Both the position numbers and the translations under genes were made by a program. From Phytomonospora sp040655735 (GTDB taxonomy: Bacteria; Actinomycetota; Actinomycetes; Mycobacteriales; Micromonosporaceae): DNA of 64,000 nucleotides. The stretch covers positions 372,001 through 436,000 of the forward strand of contig NZ_JBFAKK010000006.1 in NCBI RefSeq assembly GCF_040655735.1. Reading direction: 5' to 3'. Below are positions 35,921 to 45,088 of this stretch, one piece after another. Each line of letters begins with the position of its first letter. Within the stretch, counting starts at the first letter, position 1. The notes under the pieces were generated by a model. That model saw only the letters and a program-made list of their open reading frames with translations, was not told the origin of the DNA and ran no database searches.

Positions 35921-36553
35921 TCAGCCGGGCCGCGCCCCGGTGAGGCGGCCGACGAGCTGGAGCCTCACCCTGGCCGGGAGTTGGCCGGTGAACCGTTCGA
36001 GGTAAGAGCGCAGGTGTCCGGGCTCGGTCAGAAAAGGCAGATCGACGTCCCGCATCTGCCGGATCGCCAACAGCGGCACCGGTGCCCGCAGCGCCTTGAA
36101 ACCGCGGTTCCAGAGGCCGGGGCTGTCGCAAACGGGATGGAACTGCCCGATCATGAGACCGCCGGTCACGTACTCGTCCTTGAGACCGGCCTGGACGCGG
36201 TCCAGGCCGGCCGGGTCGGTGGGATCGACACCGGGAAGGACCACCAGGTACGACAACAGCTCCCGGTCGGACTCGCCCAGGCCCGCGGCGTGGCGAAGAT
36301 ACACACCCCGGATCGCCGACAGCAGCCGCGCGATCGCGTCCGCGGTCGTGGCCGCCGGGGCGGCGGTGAAGCGGAGCAGGTCACGGCGCAATGCCGGCGC
36401 GGTGTACGGGCACACCGGCCCGCTGCGGCCGAGCCGTGGATGAACCGCCGTCAGGTACTCCGCGCTCCAGCGCAGGATCGAGCGGAGCGCGGGGAGAACG
36501 GCCGGTGGAGGCACGCCGGCGGTGATCTCAGCGGGCGACCACAAGGGGTTCAT
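35921..36553 (-). CDS. DUF6875 domain protein
   Basis: A 210-residue protein of the DUF6875 family, function unknown. Visible are VCPYTAPALRRD near residue 48, DREXXSYLVVLPG in the middle and MIGQFHPVCDSPGLWN with a Cys-x2-Pro pattern. Its ATG overlaps the stop of the decarboxylase gene as ATGA, so both proteins are made together and probably work together. The conserved Cys and His residues could bind a metal or cofactor. Confidence 0.78.
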   Translation of the reverse strand: MNPLWSPAEITAGVPPPAVLPALRSILRWSAEYLTAVHPRLGRSGPVCPYTAPALRRDLLRFTAAPAATTADAIARLLSAIRGVYLRHAAGLGESDRELLSYLVVLPGVDPTDPAGLDRVQAGLKDEYVTGGLMIGQFHPVCDSPGLWNRGFKALRAPVPLLAIRQMRDVDLPFLTEPGHLRSYLERFTGQLPARVRLQLVGRLTGARPG

Positions 36554-37923
36554 CTCCCGGCGAGTTCTTCGACGCGGTGGTGGAGGCGGTCGAGGTAGGT
36601 CTCGAACTCGGGTTTGAGCAGGACGCTGCGCAGGATCCGCGCATGCTCGCCGTCGCGGGCAACGCCCGGGCGCCGGGCGGCGAAGGCCTCCCCGTCGGTG
36701 CGCAGAAGACTCAGGAACACCGGGTCGGTCTCGTCCGCGCGAGCTTCGGCGCACAGCCGCGCCGAGCGCGCGTCGACGCCGGCGAGGCTCTCCGGCTCAG
36801 TGCGCGGGAAGAAGGTGACGATGTCCAGCTCGGGCCGCTGGTAGAGGTCGAGAACCGGGGACGCCTCGATGAGATCCGACCAGCGAAGCGCCGCGCGGCG
36901 GCCGACCGCCAGTATCGCGCCGAGCCCGTCACGGGTCAGTGGGAGGACCTTCAGGGTGAGCCAGAGAGCGGCGGCGGCCGCTCCGGCTCGCGAGCATTCG
37001 AGGCTCACCTCGCCCAGATGCAGCGCCGCCTCCGTGAAGTACGTGAACGGCGAGTCGTGCCGGTAGTGGCGGGCGACGGACGGATCACCGAAGAGCACCG
37101 CCCCGCAACCGTAGGGCTGGAGCCCGTGCTTGTGCGGATCGACGACGACCGAGTCGCAGTCGGCGATCGCCCGCCACGGCTCGGGTGCCAGCGCCTCGCC
37201 ACCGGCGCCGCCGGCGAGGAGGGTGAAGAACCCTCCATAGGCGGCGTCGACGTGCAGCCGCACTCCGTACTTCTCCTTCAGCGCGAGGGCCTCGTGGACG
37301 GGGTCGACCGCGCCGAGACCCGTGGTTCCCGCCGTCAGCACGACCGTGCCGATCCGGCCGCCGCGCACCAGTTTCTCCAGGGCGCCCATGTCCATCCGGC
37401 CGTGTGCGTCAACGGCCACCGAGTGCCCGCGGATCCCGAGGACCCGGCACATCCGCGCGTGGCTGAAGTGCCCGTCTGCGCTGAAGGCGATCTCCTTGCC
37501 CGGATGCGACTCGCGGGCGACGTACAGGGCCTCCAGGTTGGCGATCGTGCCGCCGCCCGTCAGGTGGCCCAGATGCGCGCCGAAGCCGAACATGCCCGCC
37601 AGCTCGGCGATCACCTCGATCTCCATGTCCGTCGTGGCCGGCCCGCCCTCACGGGCATGGTTGTTCGGGTTGGCCAGCATCGCCGTCAGGTACCCGACCA
37701 CGGCCGCCGGATGCGGTGGCTTCACCATCTGCCCGGCGTAGCGGGGATGGAAGAACGGGTTGCCGCCGTCCATGCGTTTGACGAACTCGCCGTACGCGGC
37801 GCCGAAGGTCTCGTCGTCGATCTCGCCGGCCGGATGCGCCGTGTACGGCCCGAATCCGGCGCGCCACGCCCCATGCGCCTCAAGTGCCCGCAGCAGCCAT
37901 CCCTGTAGATCCATCCCGATCAT
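36550..37923 (-). CDS. Group II PLP-dependent decarboxylase
   Basis: A 457-residue aspartate aminotransferase-fold decarboxylase. The PLP lysine is K265 in DPHKHGLQPYGCG, preceded by HVDAAYGGFF, which carries the pyridine-binding aspartate. HLTGGGTIANLEAL gives the phosphate loop. This group includes glutamate, aspartate, tyrosine and diaminobutyrate decarboxylases; the substrate cannot be chosen from motifs alone. Two in-frame ATGs 9 bases apart could start it. The gene is translation-coupled to the DUF6875 gene. It is divergent from the EF-hand gene. Confidence 0.87.
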   Translation of the reverse strand: MIGMDLQGWLLRALEAHGAWRAGFGPYTAHPAGEIDDETFGAAYGEFVKRMDGGNPFFHPRYAGQMVKPPHPAAVVGYLTAMLANPNNHAREGGPATTDMEIEVIAELAGMFGFGAHLGHLTGGGTIANLEALYVARESHPGKEIAFSADGHFSHARMCRVLGIRGHSVAVDAHGRMDMGALEKLVRGGRIGTVVLTAGTTGLGAVDPVHEALALKEKYGVRLHVDAAYGGFFTLLAGGAGGEALAPEPWRAIADCDSVVVDPHKHGLQPYGCGAVLFGDPSVARHYRHDSPFTYFTEAALHLGEVSLECSRAGAAAAALWLTLKVLPLTRDGLGAILAVGRRAALRWSDLIEASPVLDLYQRPELDIVTFFPRTEPESLAGVDARSARLCAEARADETDPVFLSLLRTDGEAFAARRPGVARDGEHARILRSVLLKPEFETYLDRLHHRVEELAGR

Positions 37924-38089
37924 TATCAGCGCTCTCGCCCTGATTTCCGCCGTTTCGGCCCGACCCGGCGAAGAGATGCCGGATAGCGGCGAAAACCCAT
38001 GCCCCACCGGCGGTTTTGCTAGCTTCGGGTCGGCGGGGGCAGCTCCGCCGGGCCACAAGCCCGCAAACACGAAAAACGGGGGAAACAGC

Positions 38090-38614
38090 GTGACGACCGC
38101 AGTTCTGGACCGCAAGTACCAAAAGCTCTTCACCAACTACGACAGCGACGGCGACGGGTTCATCGCCCGCGCCGAACTCGAGGAGTCGAGCAGCCGCCTC
38201 AGCCGTGAGCTGGGCGAGGAGGGCTCGCCCAAGGCCCGCCGCCACGTCGCGGCGACCACCCGCTACTGGGACCTCATCGCCCAGCAGATCGGCACGCCCG
38301 AACGCATCCGGGCCGACCAGTGGGTCAGCGCAGCGCGCCAGATCGCCCGCACGCCGGAGTTCGCCCGCGTCATCACCGAACTCATCGACGCCACCCACGA
38401 TCTGTGCGACGCCGACGGCGACGGCGAGATCAGCCTGGAGGAGTTCCGCGCGGCCCACCGCGCCTCGGGCGCCTCCGACGCCGACGCCGCCAAGGCCTTC
38501 AAGCGCATGGACACCAACGGCGACGGCAGGATCTCGCGCAGCGAGACCGCCAAGGCCGCGCACGAGTACTTCACCAGCGAGGACCCGAAGGCGGCCGGGA
38601 ACTCGTTCTTCTAG
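38090..38614 (+). CDS. EF-hand calcium-binding protein
   Basis: A 174-residue soluble protein with three canonical EF-hand loops: D18-E29 (DSDGDGFIARAE), D107-E118 (DADGDGEISLEE) and D141-E152 (DTNGDGRISRSE). A fourth, degenerate site may lie between the first and second. No signal peptide is seen, so it works in the cytoplasm, like the calexcitin-like proteins of streptomycetes that buffer or sense calcium. The GTG start has GGGGGA 7 bases upstream. An extended -10 box, TGCTAGCTT, lies at 38017-38025. Confidence 0.9.
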   Translation: MTTAVLDRKYQKLFTNYDSDGDGFIARAELEESSSRLSRELGEEGSPKARRHVAATTRYWDLIAQQIGTPERIRADQWVSAARQIARTPEFARVITELIDATHDLCDADGDGEISLEEFRAAHRASGASDADAAKAFKRMDTNGDGRISRSETAKAAHEYFTSEDPKAAGNSFF

Positions 38615-38625
38615 GCCGTACGGAA

Positions 38626-38669
38626 CGCCGAAGCGGACGGGCCCGGTGCCGGGCTCGTCCGCTTCGGCG
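38626..38669 (+). terminator. Long hairpin terminator after the EF-hand gene
   Basis: A stem of 14 perfect pairs (CGCCGAAGCGGACG and its complement), continued by a G-U pair and an inner GC stem, begins 12 bases after the stop codon. It is among the strongest hairpins in the window. Confidence 0.75.
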
Positions 38670-38768
38670 CGGGTCGGCCTCACTCGGCGGGCTGCCGGCA
38701 GTCGTCGAGCGGACATCGGGATCGGCGATGCGGGGGACCTTGAGGCGCATCACCCGGGCTCGACGACC

Positions 38769-40301
38769 TCAGCCGTCGTCCTCCTCGGGCAGCGGGCGTC
38801 TATCGAGAGGTTCGTTGGCCGGGCCCTGCAGAACGGTTCCGTCGGTGGCGAAGCGTGAGCCGTGGCAGGGGCATTCCCAGGTGCGCTCGGCGTCGTTGAA
38901 GGCGACCGTGCAACCCAGGTGCGTGCAGATCGCCGACACGGCGTGGAGCGAGCCGTCGTCGTCGCGGTAGACCGCGGTGGGGGTGCCGTCGACGCGCAGC
39001 ACCGTGCCCTTGCCGCAGGCGAGCTCTCCGACCGCGGTCTCCTCGCCCGGCGGGTCGACCCGGTCGCCGATGAAGTGCTTGGCGACCTGGGTCTGGGCCT
39101 TGAGGATCGGCACGGCCTCGCGCAGATGGAAGCGGTGCGGGTCGTACAGGTCGGTCCAGGGCCGCGGGTCCTCGGTGAGCAGGCCGGTGAGCAGCCGTGC
39201 CGACATCACACCGTTGGTCATGCCCCAGCCGCCGAACCCGGTGGCGACATAGACGCGTCCGGTGCCGAAGGACGCCTTGCCGACGAACGGCAGCCGGTCA
39301 GGTGTGTCGTTGTCCTGCGCCGCCCACCGGTACCGGAAGCCGGTGGCCCCGAAGTGGACGCCGGCCCAGGTGGCGAGGCGCTCGAAACGCGCGGCGACGT
39401 CGCCCTCCCCGGGTTTGAACGACTCGCCGGTGATGATCAGCAGCCGCCGGCCGTCACCGTAGGGCGCGGTTCGCACCGACCGCATGTGGTCCTCGCTCGT
39501 GACGTACATGCCGTCGGGGTCGGACTCGGCGGGGATGGGTGCTGCGAGCACGAGTTCGCGCCGTGGAGTGAGGCGGGTGAACAGTTTGGCCTTGTCGAAG
39601 ACGGGATATCCGGTGGTGACGACGACGTCGGCGGCGGTCACCTCGCCGTTGGCACTTCGCAGGCGGTAGGGGCCGCCGCCCTCGATGTCGAGGACCCTGG
39701 AGTCCTCGAAGATCAGGCCGCCGCGTTCGGCGATGCCCTCGGCGAGCGCGATGAGGAACCGGCGGGGGTGGAACTGGGCCTGGCCGGTGACGCGCACCGC
39801 TCCCGCGACGTCGAACGGCAGACCGGTCTCGGTCACGAACGCGGCCGGCAGGCCGGCGTCTCGCGCGGCGGCGGCCTCGGCCTGGAGATCGCCGACCTGG
39901 TCCTCGCGGGTGCTGTAGCTGTAGGCGGTCTTCTGCTCCAGCTCGCAGTCGACGCCGAGTTCGGCGACGATCGCGGCGAGGTGGGCCATCGCGTCGAGCT
40001 GGGATCGCCCGTACAGGCGTGCCGCCTCGCGACCGGCGCTGTCGGTGAGGTGCGCGAAGATGCTCCCGTGCTGAGCGGTCACCTTGGCGGTGGTGTTGCC
40101 CGTGACGCCGGCGGCCACGCGGCCGGCGTCCAGGACGGCGACCCGGCGCCCGGCCTTGATCAGCTCCCACGCGGTGGACAGGCCCGCGATCCCGCCTCCG
40201 ATGACGGCGACGTCGACCGCTTCGGGCCCCTCCAGCGCTGGATAGGGGCTTCCCGGCGCGCTCTGGAGCCAGTACGACAACTCATCTCGTGGTCCCGTCA
40301 T
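38769..40301 (-). CDS. FAD-dependent oxidoreductase with C-terminal Rieske domain
   Basis: A 510-residue fusion. Residues 1-400 form a DAO-fold flavoprotein (GGGIAGLSTAWEL near the N-terminus, TGFGGWGMTNG near the C-terminal FAD site). The last 100 residues are a Rieske domain with C459-x-H461 and C477-x2-H480 as [2Fe-2S] ligands. This YhfW-like architecture occurs in many bacteria, and the substrate is unknown. Two ATGs 33 bases apart are possible; the downstream one, matching the family start, is used. Confidence 0.88.
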   Translation of the reverse strand: MTGPRDELSYWLQSAPGSPYPALEGPEAVDVAVIGGGIAGLSTAWELIKAGRRVAVLDAGRVAAGVTGNTTAKVTAQHGSIFAHLTDSAGREAARLYGRSQLDAMAHLAAIVAELGVDCELEQKTAYSYSTREDQVGDLQAEAAAARDAGLPAAFVTETGLPFDVAGAVRVTGQAQFHPRRFLIALAEGIAERGGLIFEDSRVLDIEGGGPYRLRSANGEVTAADVVVTTGYPVFDKAKLFTRLTPRRELVLAAPIPAESDPDGMYVTSEDHMRSVRTAPYGDGRRLLIITGESFKPGEGDVAARFERLATWAGVHFGATGFRYRWAAQDNDTPDRLPFVGKASFGTGRVYVATGFGGWGMTNGVMSARLLTGLLTEDPRPWTDLYDPHRFHLREAVPILKAQTQVAKHFIGDRVDPPGEETAVGELACGKGTVLRVDGTPTAVYRDDDGSLHAVSAICTHLGCTVAFNDAERTWECPCHGSRFATDGTVLQGPANEPLDRRPLPEEDDG

Positions 40302-40343
40302 GCGCCCTATTTGCCCAGTTCGGGGCGAGGGCATGCACCGCCG

Positions 40344-40727
40344 TCAGTCCCAGCGCGCGGAGTTTTCCTCGTCGAACCTCTCCGGGGGCGCGGCGATCAC
40401 GCAGAACGGGAGGCCCGCCGGGTCCCGCAGGATCCACAGTTCCCCGATCTGGCGAACGCGCTTGGCGCCGAGGGCCTCCAGGCGTGTCACCTCGGCGTCG
40501 AGATCGTCGGTGATGACGTCGAGGTGGACGCGCGGTTCACCGGAGCCGAGTTCCTGTACGAGGATCTCGAAGTCGACCGAGCCGAGCGGTGCGACCTGGA
40601 ACTCCGGGTGCCCGTCCGCGGGACTGAACGGCCGTCCCAGCGCGTCGCGCCAGAAGGCCAGCTCGCGGTCGTGAACCGTGGGCGGAGCGTCCACCACCGC
40701 CGCGACGAGTCTGCTGTGATGCGTCAT
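40344..40727 (-). CDS. VOC family (glyoxalase-like) protein
   Basis: A 127-residue protein of the vicinal oxygen chelate fold, in the actinobacterial subgroup with LAFWRDALGRPF, RVHLDVITDDLDAEVTRLEALGA and ILRDPAGLPFCV. The metal-ligand histidine of HLDV is present, but the first-module ligand is replaced, as in many members without known enzyme activity. It lies 42 bases upstream of the FAD-Rieske gene on the same strand. Confidence 0.85.
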   Translation of the reverse strand: MTHHSRLVAAVVDAPPTVHDRELAFWRDALGRPFSPADGHPEFQVAPLGSVDFEILVQELGSGEPRVHLDVITDDLDAEVTRLEALGAKRVRQIGELWILRDPAGLPFCVIAAPPERFDEENSARWD

Positions 40728-40754
40728 GGGATCCCCCTCCTACCGTGGCCGGCG

Positions 40755-41225
40755 TCAGCGCGGTGGGCCTTCGCCGTCGGATTCGACGGGGTGGTCGGCG
40801 CGCAGCGCCGCCCCGCGCGGGACTTCCTCGCCGTCGACGGCGCCGACGCGGTCCTGCTCCTCGGTCACCGTGTGCACGGCGTCCTGTTCGGGCCCGATGG
40901 TCGGGTCCTTGCCCGCCTCGGCGCCTTGGAGGGCGCCGTCACCGTCGCCGTCGTCGACGAGCACGCCAGAGCGCGGTCCGGGTCCGTCCTCGCGGCTGTC
41001 GTCGGCCGGCGCCGGCTCGTCGGAGCGTTCGGCGGCCAGGCGCAGGTCGAGGCTCTCGCCTTCCCTGGCCTCCTCCGGCGTGGTGCCCTGCCGGTCGGCC
41101 TCGCCGTAGTCGTCGCGCGAGAGGATCTCGTTCTCCAGGCGCTGGTCGGGTTCCTCGATGGTGTCATCGTCGTCGACGAAGCCGAAGGTCTCGTTGTCGG
41201 CCGCGTCGAAGCGTTCGTTGCTCAT
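40755..41225 (-). CDS. DUF5709 acidic protein
   Basis: A 156-residue, strongly acidic and probably disordered protein of the DUF5709 family, common in actinomycetes. The motifs EPDQRLENEILSRDDY and GTTPEEAREGESLDLRLAAE are the conserved core. Function unknown, with occasional links to stress regulons. The ATG was chosen over a GTG 12 bases upstream because AAGGTGGGG sits at the right distance from the ATG. Confidence 0.8.
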   Translation of the reverse strand: MSNERFDAADNETFGFVDDDDTIEEPDQRLENEILSRDDYGEADRQGTTPEEAREGESLDLRLAAERSDEPAPADDSREDGPGPRSGVLVDDGDGDGALQGAEAGKDPTIGPEQDAVHTVTEEQDRVGAVDGEEVPRGAALRADHPVESDGEGPPR

Positions 41226-41399
41226 GTGCGTCCCCACCTTCGTTTCGGCTGATCAGGACCGGGTGCGAGCACCCGGCCCGTGGTCGATACCCGCCGCGAC
41301 GGCGCGGCATGCGCGGTGGGAGCGGTCGGTGGCGGCGCCGGTCAGGGGCACGCGCGGGGACGCGGTGGTCACAAGTCGATGTCAACCGCCCGGAGAAAC

Positions 41400-41430
41400 T
41401 TGACGGCCCCGCGTGACGATCACGTACGGT
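41400..41430 (+). promoter_or_regulatory. Candidate promoter of the M23 peptidase gene
   Basis: TTGACG at 41400-41405 and TACGGT at 41425-41430 resemble -35 and -10 boxes with a 19-base spacer, ahead of the peptidase gene. The spacing is longer than ideal. The rest of the 297-base divergent region holds only an 8-bp inverted repeat at 41259-41276. Confidence 0.4.
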
Positions 41431-41522
41431 GACCGCATCCATCGCGATCTCGCATCGAGACCGCCGTGACCTCGGACGTCACCGGCTCGATGCGGACCGA
41501 TTCCCTACCGGAGGACGCGAAG

Positions 41523-42593
41523 ATGTCGGCGAGCCCGCAGGGGCCTCCCGCGAAGGGCAGGCTGCTCAGTCTCGGTGCGCTCCTCGCACCGGTGCTCGTC
41601 GTCGCCGGTCTCGCGGTGGCGACCACCGGCGCGGGCGCCTCCGTCCCGGCGAGTTCGGCGGCGGCGTGCGTCCCTCGTGTGACGACACCCGTGGAGGGCG
41701 TGCCGCTCAGCACCGAGCAGTGGGCCAACGCCGCCACCATCGTCGACGTCGGGGTGGCGAGCAAGGGGCTGCCGGTGCGCGCCGCGACCATCGCCGTGAC
41801 CGCCGCCATGCAGGAGTCCACCCTGCACGACTACGGGCGTCTCGGTGAGTACGACGACGAGGACGCCCTCGGCCTGTTCCAGCGCAGCGCCGCCGACGGC
41901 TGGGGCACGCCCGAGCAGATCCTGGATCCCGTGCACTCCGCGGGGCGCTTCTACGACGAACTCACCGCCGTCGACGGCTGGGAGACGATGTCGCCGGCCG
42001 CCGTCGCGAAAACAGTGCGGATCCCGTCGTACCCCGCCGCGCATGCCGCGTGGGAGCCCCTCGTGACGACCCTCGTCGCCGCCCTGACCACCGGATGCTC
42101 CGTGTCGGACGCAGCGGCGACCGCCTCCGGCTGGACCGACCCCGCCCCGAGCGCGCCCCTCTGCTCCGGCTACCGCACCCTCGAACGACCCGGCCACGAC
42201 GGCGTCGACCTGTGCGGGGAACGCGGCACTCCCATTCGCGCCGCCGCGGCCGGGATCGTCATCGCCATGATGTGCAACGCCTCGAAGTCGAACGGGGCGC
42301 CGTACTCCTGCGACGTCGACGGCAGCCCGAGCATCCTCGGTTGCGGCTGGTACGTCGACATCCTCCACGCCGACGCCGCCGTGACCCGCTACTGCCACAT
42401 GAGCCGGGAACCCGACGTCAGCGTGGGGCGGGTCGTCACGGTCGGCGAGCAGCTCGGGTTCCTCGGATCGAGCGGCAACTCCTCGGCGCCGCACCTGCAC
42501 TTCGAGACCCACACCGCCTACCCGGCCGACTCCCCCAACGCGACCGAGCCGACCGCCTTCCTCGACGCCCGCGGGGTCGAGGGGCTGGGGTGA
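41523..42593 (+). CDS. Exported M23 peptidase with N-terminal lytic-type domain
   Basis: A 356-residue exported wall enzyme. The N-terminal signal or anchor segment spans about residues 15-42. The first domain (about 65-190) has ITVAAMQEST-like and GLFQRSAADGWG motifs shared with the WXG-lytic protein at 27.7 kb, a lytic transglycosylase-like fold. The second is an M23 (LytM) endopeptidase with GHDGVDLC and the closing HLHFE, both zinc-ligand motifs intact. It should cut glycan strands and peptide cross-links. The ATG has GGAGGA 7 bases upstream; a GTG 57 bases earlier is possible. Confidence 0.85.
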   Translation: MSASPQGPPAKGRLLSLGALLAPVLVVAGLAVATTGAGASVPASSAAACVPRVTTPVEGVPLSTEQWANAATIVDVGVASKGLPVRAATIAVTAAMQESTLHDYGRLGEYDDEDALGLFQRSAADGWGTPEQILDPVHSAGRFYDELTAVDGWETMSPAAVAKTVRIPSYPAAHAAWEPLVTTLVAALTTGCSVSDAAATASGWTDPAPSAPLCSGYRTLERPGHDGVDLCGERGTPIRAAAAGIVIAMMCNASKSNGAPYSCDVDGSPSILGCGWYVDILHADAAVTRYCHMSREPDVSVGRVVTVGEQLGFLGSSGNSSAPHLHFETHTAYPADSPNATEPTAFLDARGVEGLG

Positions 42594-42603
42594 GGGGTCG
42601 CGG

Positions 42604-43029
42604 TCACGCTCGGCGCGCGGTGAGCGTCTCGGTGAACATCGCGAGATAGCTCTCGTGGGCGAGGCGCAGTGCCGCGAGTTCGTCCTCCCGGAACCACGCG
42701 ATGGCATCGTGCTCGTGGGGCTCGACATTGACCGGGGTTCCGGTCCAGGTGTCGATCAGCCAGATCCGCATGTCGTAGGTGGGGCCTTGGAGCCGCCGCA
42801 TGGGCGGACCCGCAGGTGCCTCCACGTCGATCCCGAGTTCCTCGCGCAACTCCCGCGCGAGCGCCACGCCGGGAAGCTCGCCGGGTTCGATGTGTCCACC
42901 GGGCAGATCCCACACGTCGGGGTACCAGCGGCGCTGGGGAGATCGGTGGCACAACAACACCCGGTCGCCGTCGCGCAGGAGCCCCACAACGATCTGGGCC
43001 CGAGCGGGGCCCTGCGCAGAGGTCGACAT
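42604..43029 (-). CDS. NUDIX hydrolase
   Basis: A 141-residue NUDIX pyrophosphohydrolase with a complete box, GHIEPGELPGVALARE continuing LREELGI (G-x5-E-x7-REUxEExGU). It resembles small 8-oxo-dGTP/nucleotide sanitising members, but the substrate is not known. It converges on the M23 gene with 10 bases between, and lies upstream of the response regulator gene on the same strand with an 85-base gap. Confidence 0.88.
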   Translation of the reverse strand: MSTSAQGPARAQIVVGLLRDGDRVLLCHRSPQRRWYPDVWDLPGGHIEPGELPGVALARELREELGIDVEAPAGPPMRRLQGPTYDMRIWLIDTWTGTPVNVEPHEHDAIAWFREDELAALRLAHESYLAMFTETLTARRA

Positions 43030-43114
43030 GCCCGTAGTCTGTCAGCACCATGCCAGAGAGTCGGTGACACCACTGGCCGCTTCGGCGAAGGACCGCGGCA
43101 GGCTCACGCGCCCC

Positions 43115-43795
43115 TCAAGCCCCGTCGGCGGCGTCGGCCGCGTCGTGGGCGAGCAGCGCGAGCTGTACGCGGTTGTTGAGCCCGAGCTTGGTCAGCATCC
43201 GCGACACGTGTGCCTTCACGGTCGCCACGCTCATGTGCAGGGCGCGGGCGATCTCGGCGTTCGAGGCGCCCTTGCCGAGGGCGGCGGCGACGTCGCGTTC
43301 CCGCTCGGTGAGGGACGCGAGGGTACCGACGGCGTGGTCGCGGCGCGCGGCGGCGGGTTCGGGGTCGAGGCGGGTGATCAGGCGGCGGGTGACGCTCGGG
43401 GCGAGGATCGGCTCGCCTGCCGAGACCCTTGTGATCGCCTCGACGATGCGGGCCGGCGGGCTGTCCTTGAGCAGGAAGCCGCTCGCGCCGGCCCGAAGCG
43501 CGCGCAGCACGTGCTCGTCGGCGTCGAAGGTGGTCAGGATGACGACCTCGGGCGCGCCGGGACGCGCGCGGAGCCGCTCCGTGGCGGCCAGGCCGTCGAG
43601 TCGCGGCATCCGGATGTCCATGAGGACCACGTCGGGGGCGTGCTCGGCGACGGCCTTCTCGACGTGTGAGCCGTCGGCGACCTCGCCGGTCACGGTGAGG
43701 CCGGGGACGGCGGAGAGCATCATCGACAGCGCGCCGCGGACCAGGGGGTCGTCGTCGACGACGAGGACCCGTACAGGCGGGCGGTCGTGGGTCAT
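43115..43795 (-). CDS. NarL/LuxR-family response regulator
   Basis: A 226-residue response regulator. The receiver domain has the phosphorylated D60 in VLMDIRMP, with T and K of the switch in ILTTF and LLKDSP. A LuxR-type HTH (LTERERDVAAALGKGASNAEI) occupies the C-terminus. Its ATG overlaps the kinase stop as ATGA, so the pair is cotranslated. The divergent lipoprotein gene beyond the kinase is a likely target. Confidence 0.92.
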   Translation of the reverse strand: MTHDRPPVRVLVVDDDPLVRGALSMMLSAVPGLTVTGEVADGSHVEKAVAEHAPDVVLMDIRMPRLDGLAATERLRARPGAPEVVILTTFDADEHVLRALRAGASGFLLKDSPPARIVEAITRVSAGEPILAPSVTRRLITRLDPEPAAARRDHAVGTLASLTERERDVAAALGKGASNAEIARALHMSVATVKAHVSRMLTKLGLNNRVQLALLAHDAADAADGA

Positions 43796-44967
43796 GTCGG
43801 CCACGGTAGCCGCCCGCGCACGACGTAGTGCCCGTCACTTCGGCCATGGGTCAACTCGCCGCCCACGAGGGTGGCGCGCTCGGTCAGCCCGATCAGGCCG
43901 GTCCCGGAACCCGGAATCTCCGGCGGTCGCGTGCCCTCGGCGGGCAGCCGGCTGCTGACCTCGACGGTGACCGCGTCACCTTCGCGGCCGTCGATCGAGA
44001 CGGTCACAGGGAGGCCGGGGGCATGCTTGCGGGCGTTCGTGAGCGTCTCGCGGACGATGTCGTGCACGGTGCGACCGACACGGGTGGGGACGTCGTCGGC
44101 GCCGGTGAGGCGGTCGTCCAGGGCGACCTCGGCACCCGCCCGGCGCGACTCCTCGACGAGCGCGGGCACGTCGGCGAGGCCGGTCTCGGCGATCGATACC
44201 TCCGACTCCTCGTCGCGCAGCACGGTGATGACCTCGCGCAGGTCTTCGAGAGCCTGGTGCGCCCCGGCCTGGATCACCCGCGCGGCGTCGGCGACCACCG
44301 GCACGTCGCCGGCCCCGTACTGGAGGGCTCCGGCCTGAAGGCTCAGCAGGGACAGGCGGTGTGCGAGCACGTCGTGCATCTCGCGGGCCATGCGCTCGCG
44401 TTCGAGGCGGCGCACGCGTTCGGCGCGCAGGAGCTGCTCGGTCTCGGCGCGGCGAGCGCGTTCGCGCAGCGACTCCACGAGCAGGCGGCGGGCGCGCGTG
44501 AAACCTCCCCAGGCGAGCACCGTCATGACGGCCAGGAGGTTCACCAGCATCCAGGCGGGGACCGGAAGAAGAGCCGCGGCCGGATGCAGTCCGTAGCGGA
44601 CGGCGGCGACGGGAAGCGCGAGAAGGCCGAGGACGACCGCGATCGGGAAGCGCCGGTAGGCGGCGACCGTGTAGAGCGCGATACCCGCGGCGACGACGGC
44701 TGCTGGAGCGACCGTCGAGGCGGCCAGGCAGACGACGGCGACCGTCGCGGGCAGGCGTCGGCGCAGCCCCAAGGCCACGGTGGCGAGCAGCACGCCGATC
44801 CCGGTGACCAACAGGTAGATGTCGTCGGGTCGAGGGCCGGTCGCGAGCTCGGCGACCAGCACGACGGCTCCGAGGAGCGCGGCGAGCAGCATGCAGCCCA
44901 GGTCGGCCGCCCAACCCCGGGACGTGCGTGGAGCCTCGCCGCCGCCTTCGTTGCTTGCGGAGATCAT
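43792..44967 (-). CDS. Membrane histidine kinase (HisKA_3 type)
   Basis: A 391-residue sensor kinase. Four to six membrane segments fill about residues 20-160, followed by a HisKA_3 dimerisation domain with the phosphorylated histidine in REMHDVLAHRLSLL, and an ATPase domain (NARKHAP, GTGLIGLTER). It lacks a large extracellular sensor, so it probably senses the membrane, as LiaS-like and DesK-like kinases do. No clear ribosome site precedes the ATG. It is 121 bases from, and divergent to, the beta-lactamase-fold gene. Confidence 0.9.
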   Translation of the reverse strand: MISASNEGGGEAPRTSRGWAADLGCMLLAALLGAVVLVAELATGPRPDDIYLLVTGIGVLLATVALGLRRRLPATVAVVCLAASTVAPAAVVAAGIALYTVAAYRRFPIAVVLGLLALPVAAVRYGLHPAAALLPVPAWMLVNLLAVMTVLAWGGFTRARRLLVESLRERARRAETEQLLRAERVRRLERERMAREMHDVLAHRLSLLSLQAGALQYGAGDVPVVADAARVIQAGAHQALEDLREVITVLRDEESEVSIAETGLADVPALVEESRRAGAEVALDDRLTGADDVPTRVGRTVHDIVRETLTNARKHAPGLPVTVSIDGREGDAVTVEVSSRLPAEGTRPPEIPGSGTGLIGLTERATLVGGELTHGRSDGHYVVRGRLPWPT

Positions 44968-45088
44968 GAAGGGACCATAGTGCGGCCGGCGACCCCCTCC
45001 TAAAGTCGATGGCGGGGGCCGACTAAGGAGACACGGCCGTCGGCTTTCGTTCGATGCGGGGCGACCGGGCGCGGCCGAGACTCGGATC

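Noticed and set aside
41259..41276. Inverted repeat CCGGGTGC-GA-GCACCCGG in a divergent intergenic region
   Set aside because: With an 8-bp arm and 2-base loop, such short GC palindromes are frequent by chance at this base composition, and no copy was seen elsewhere.
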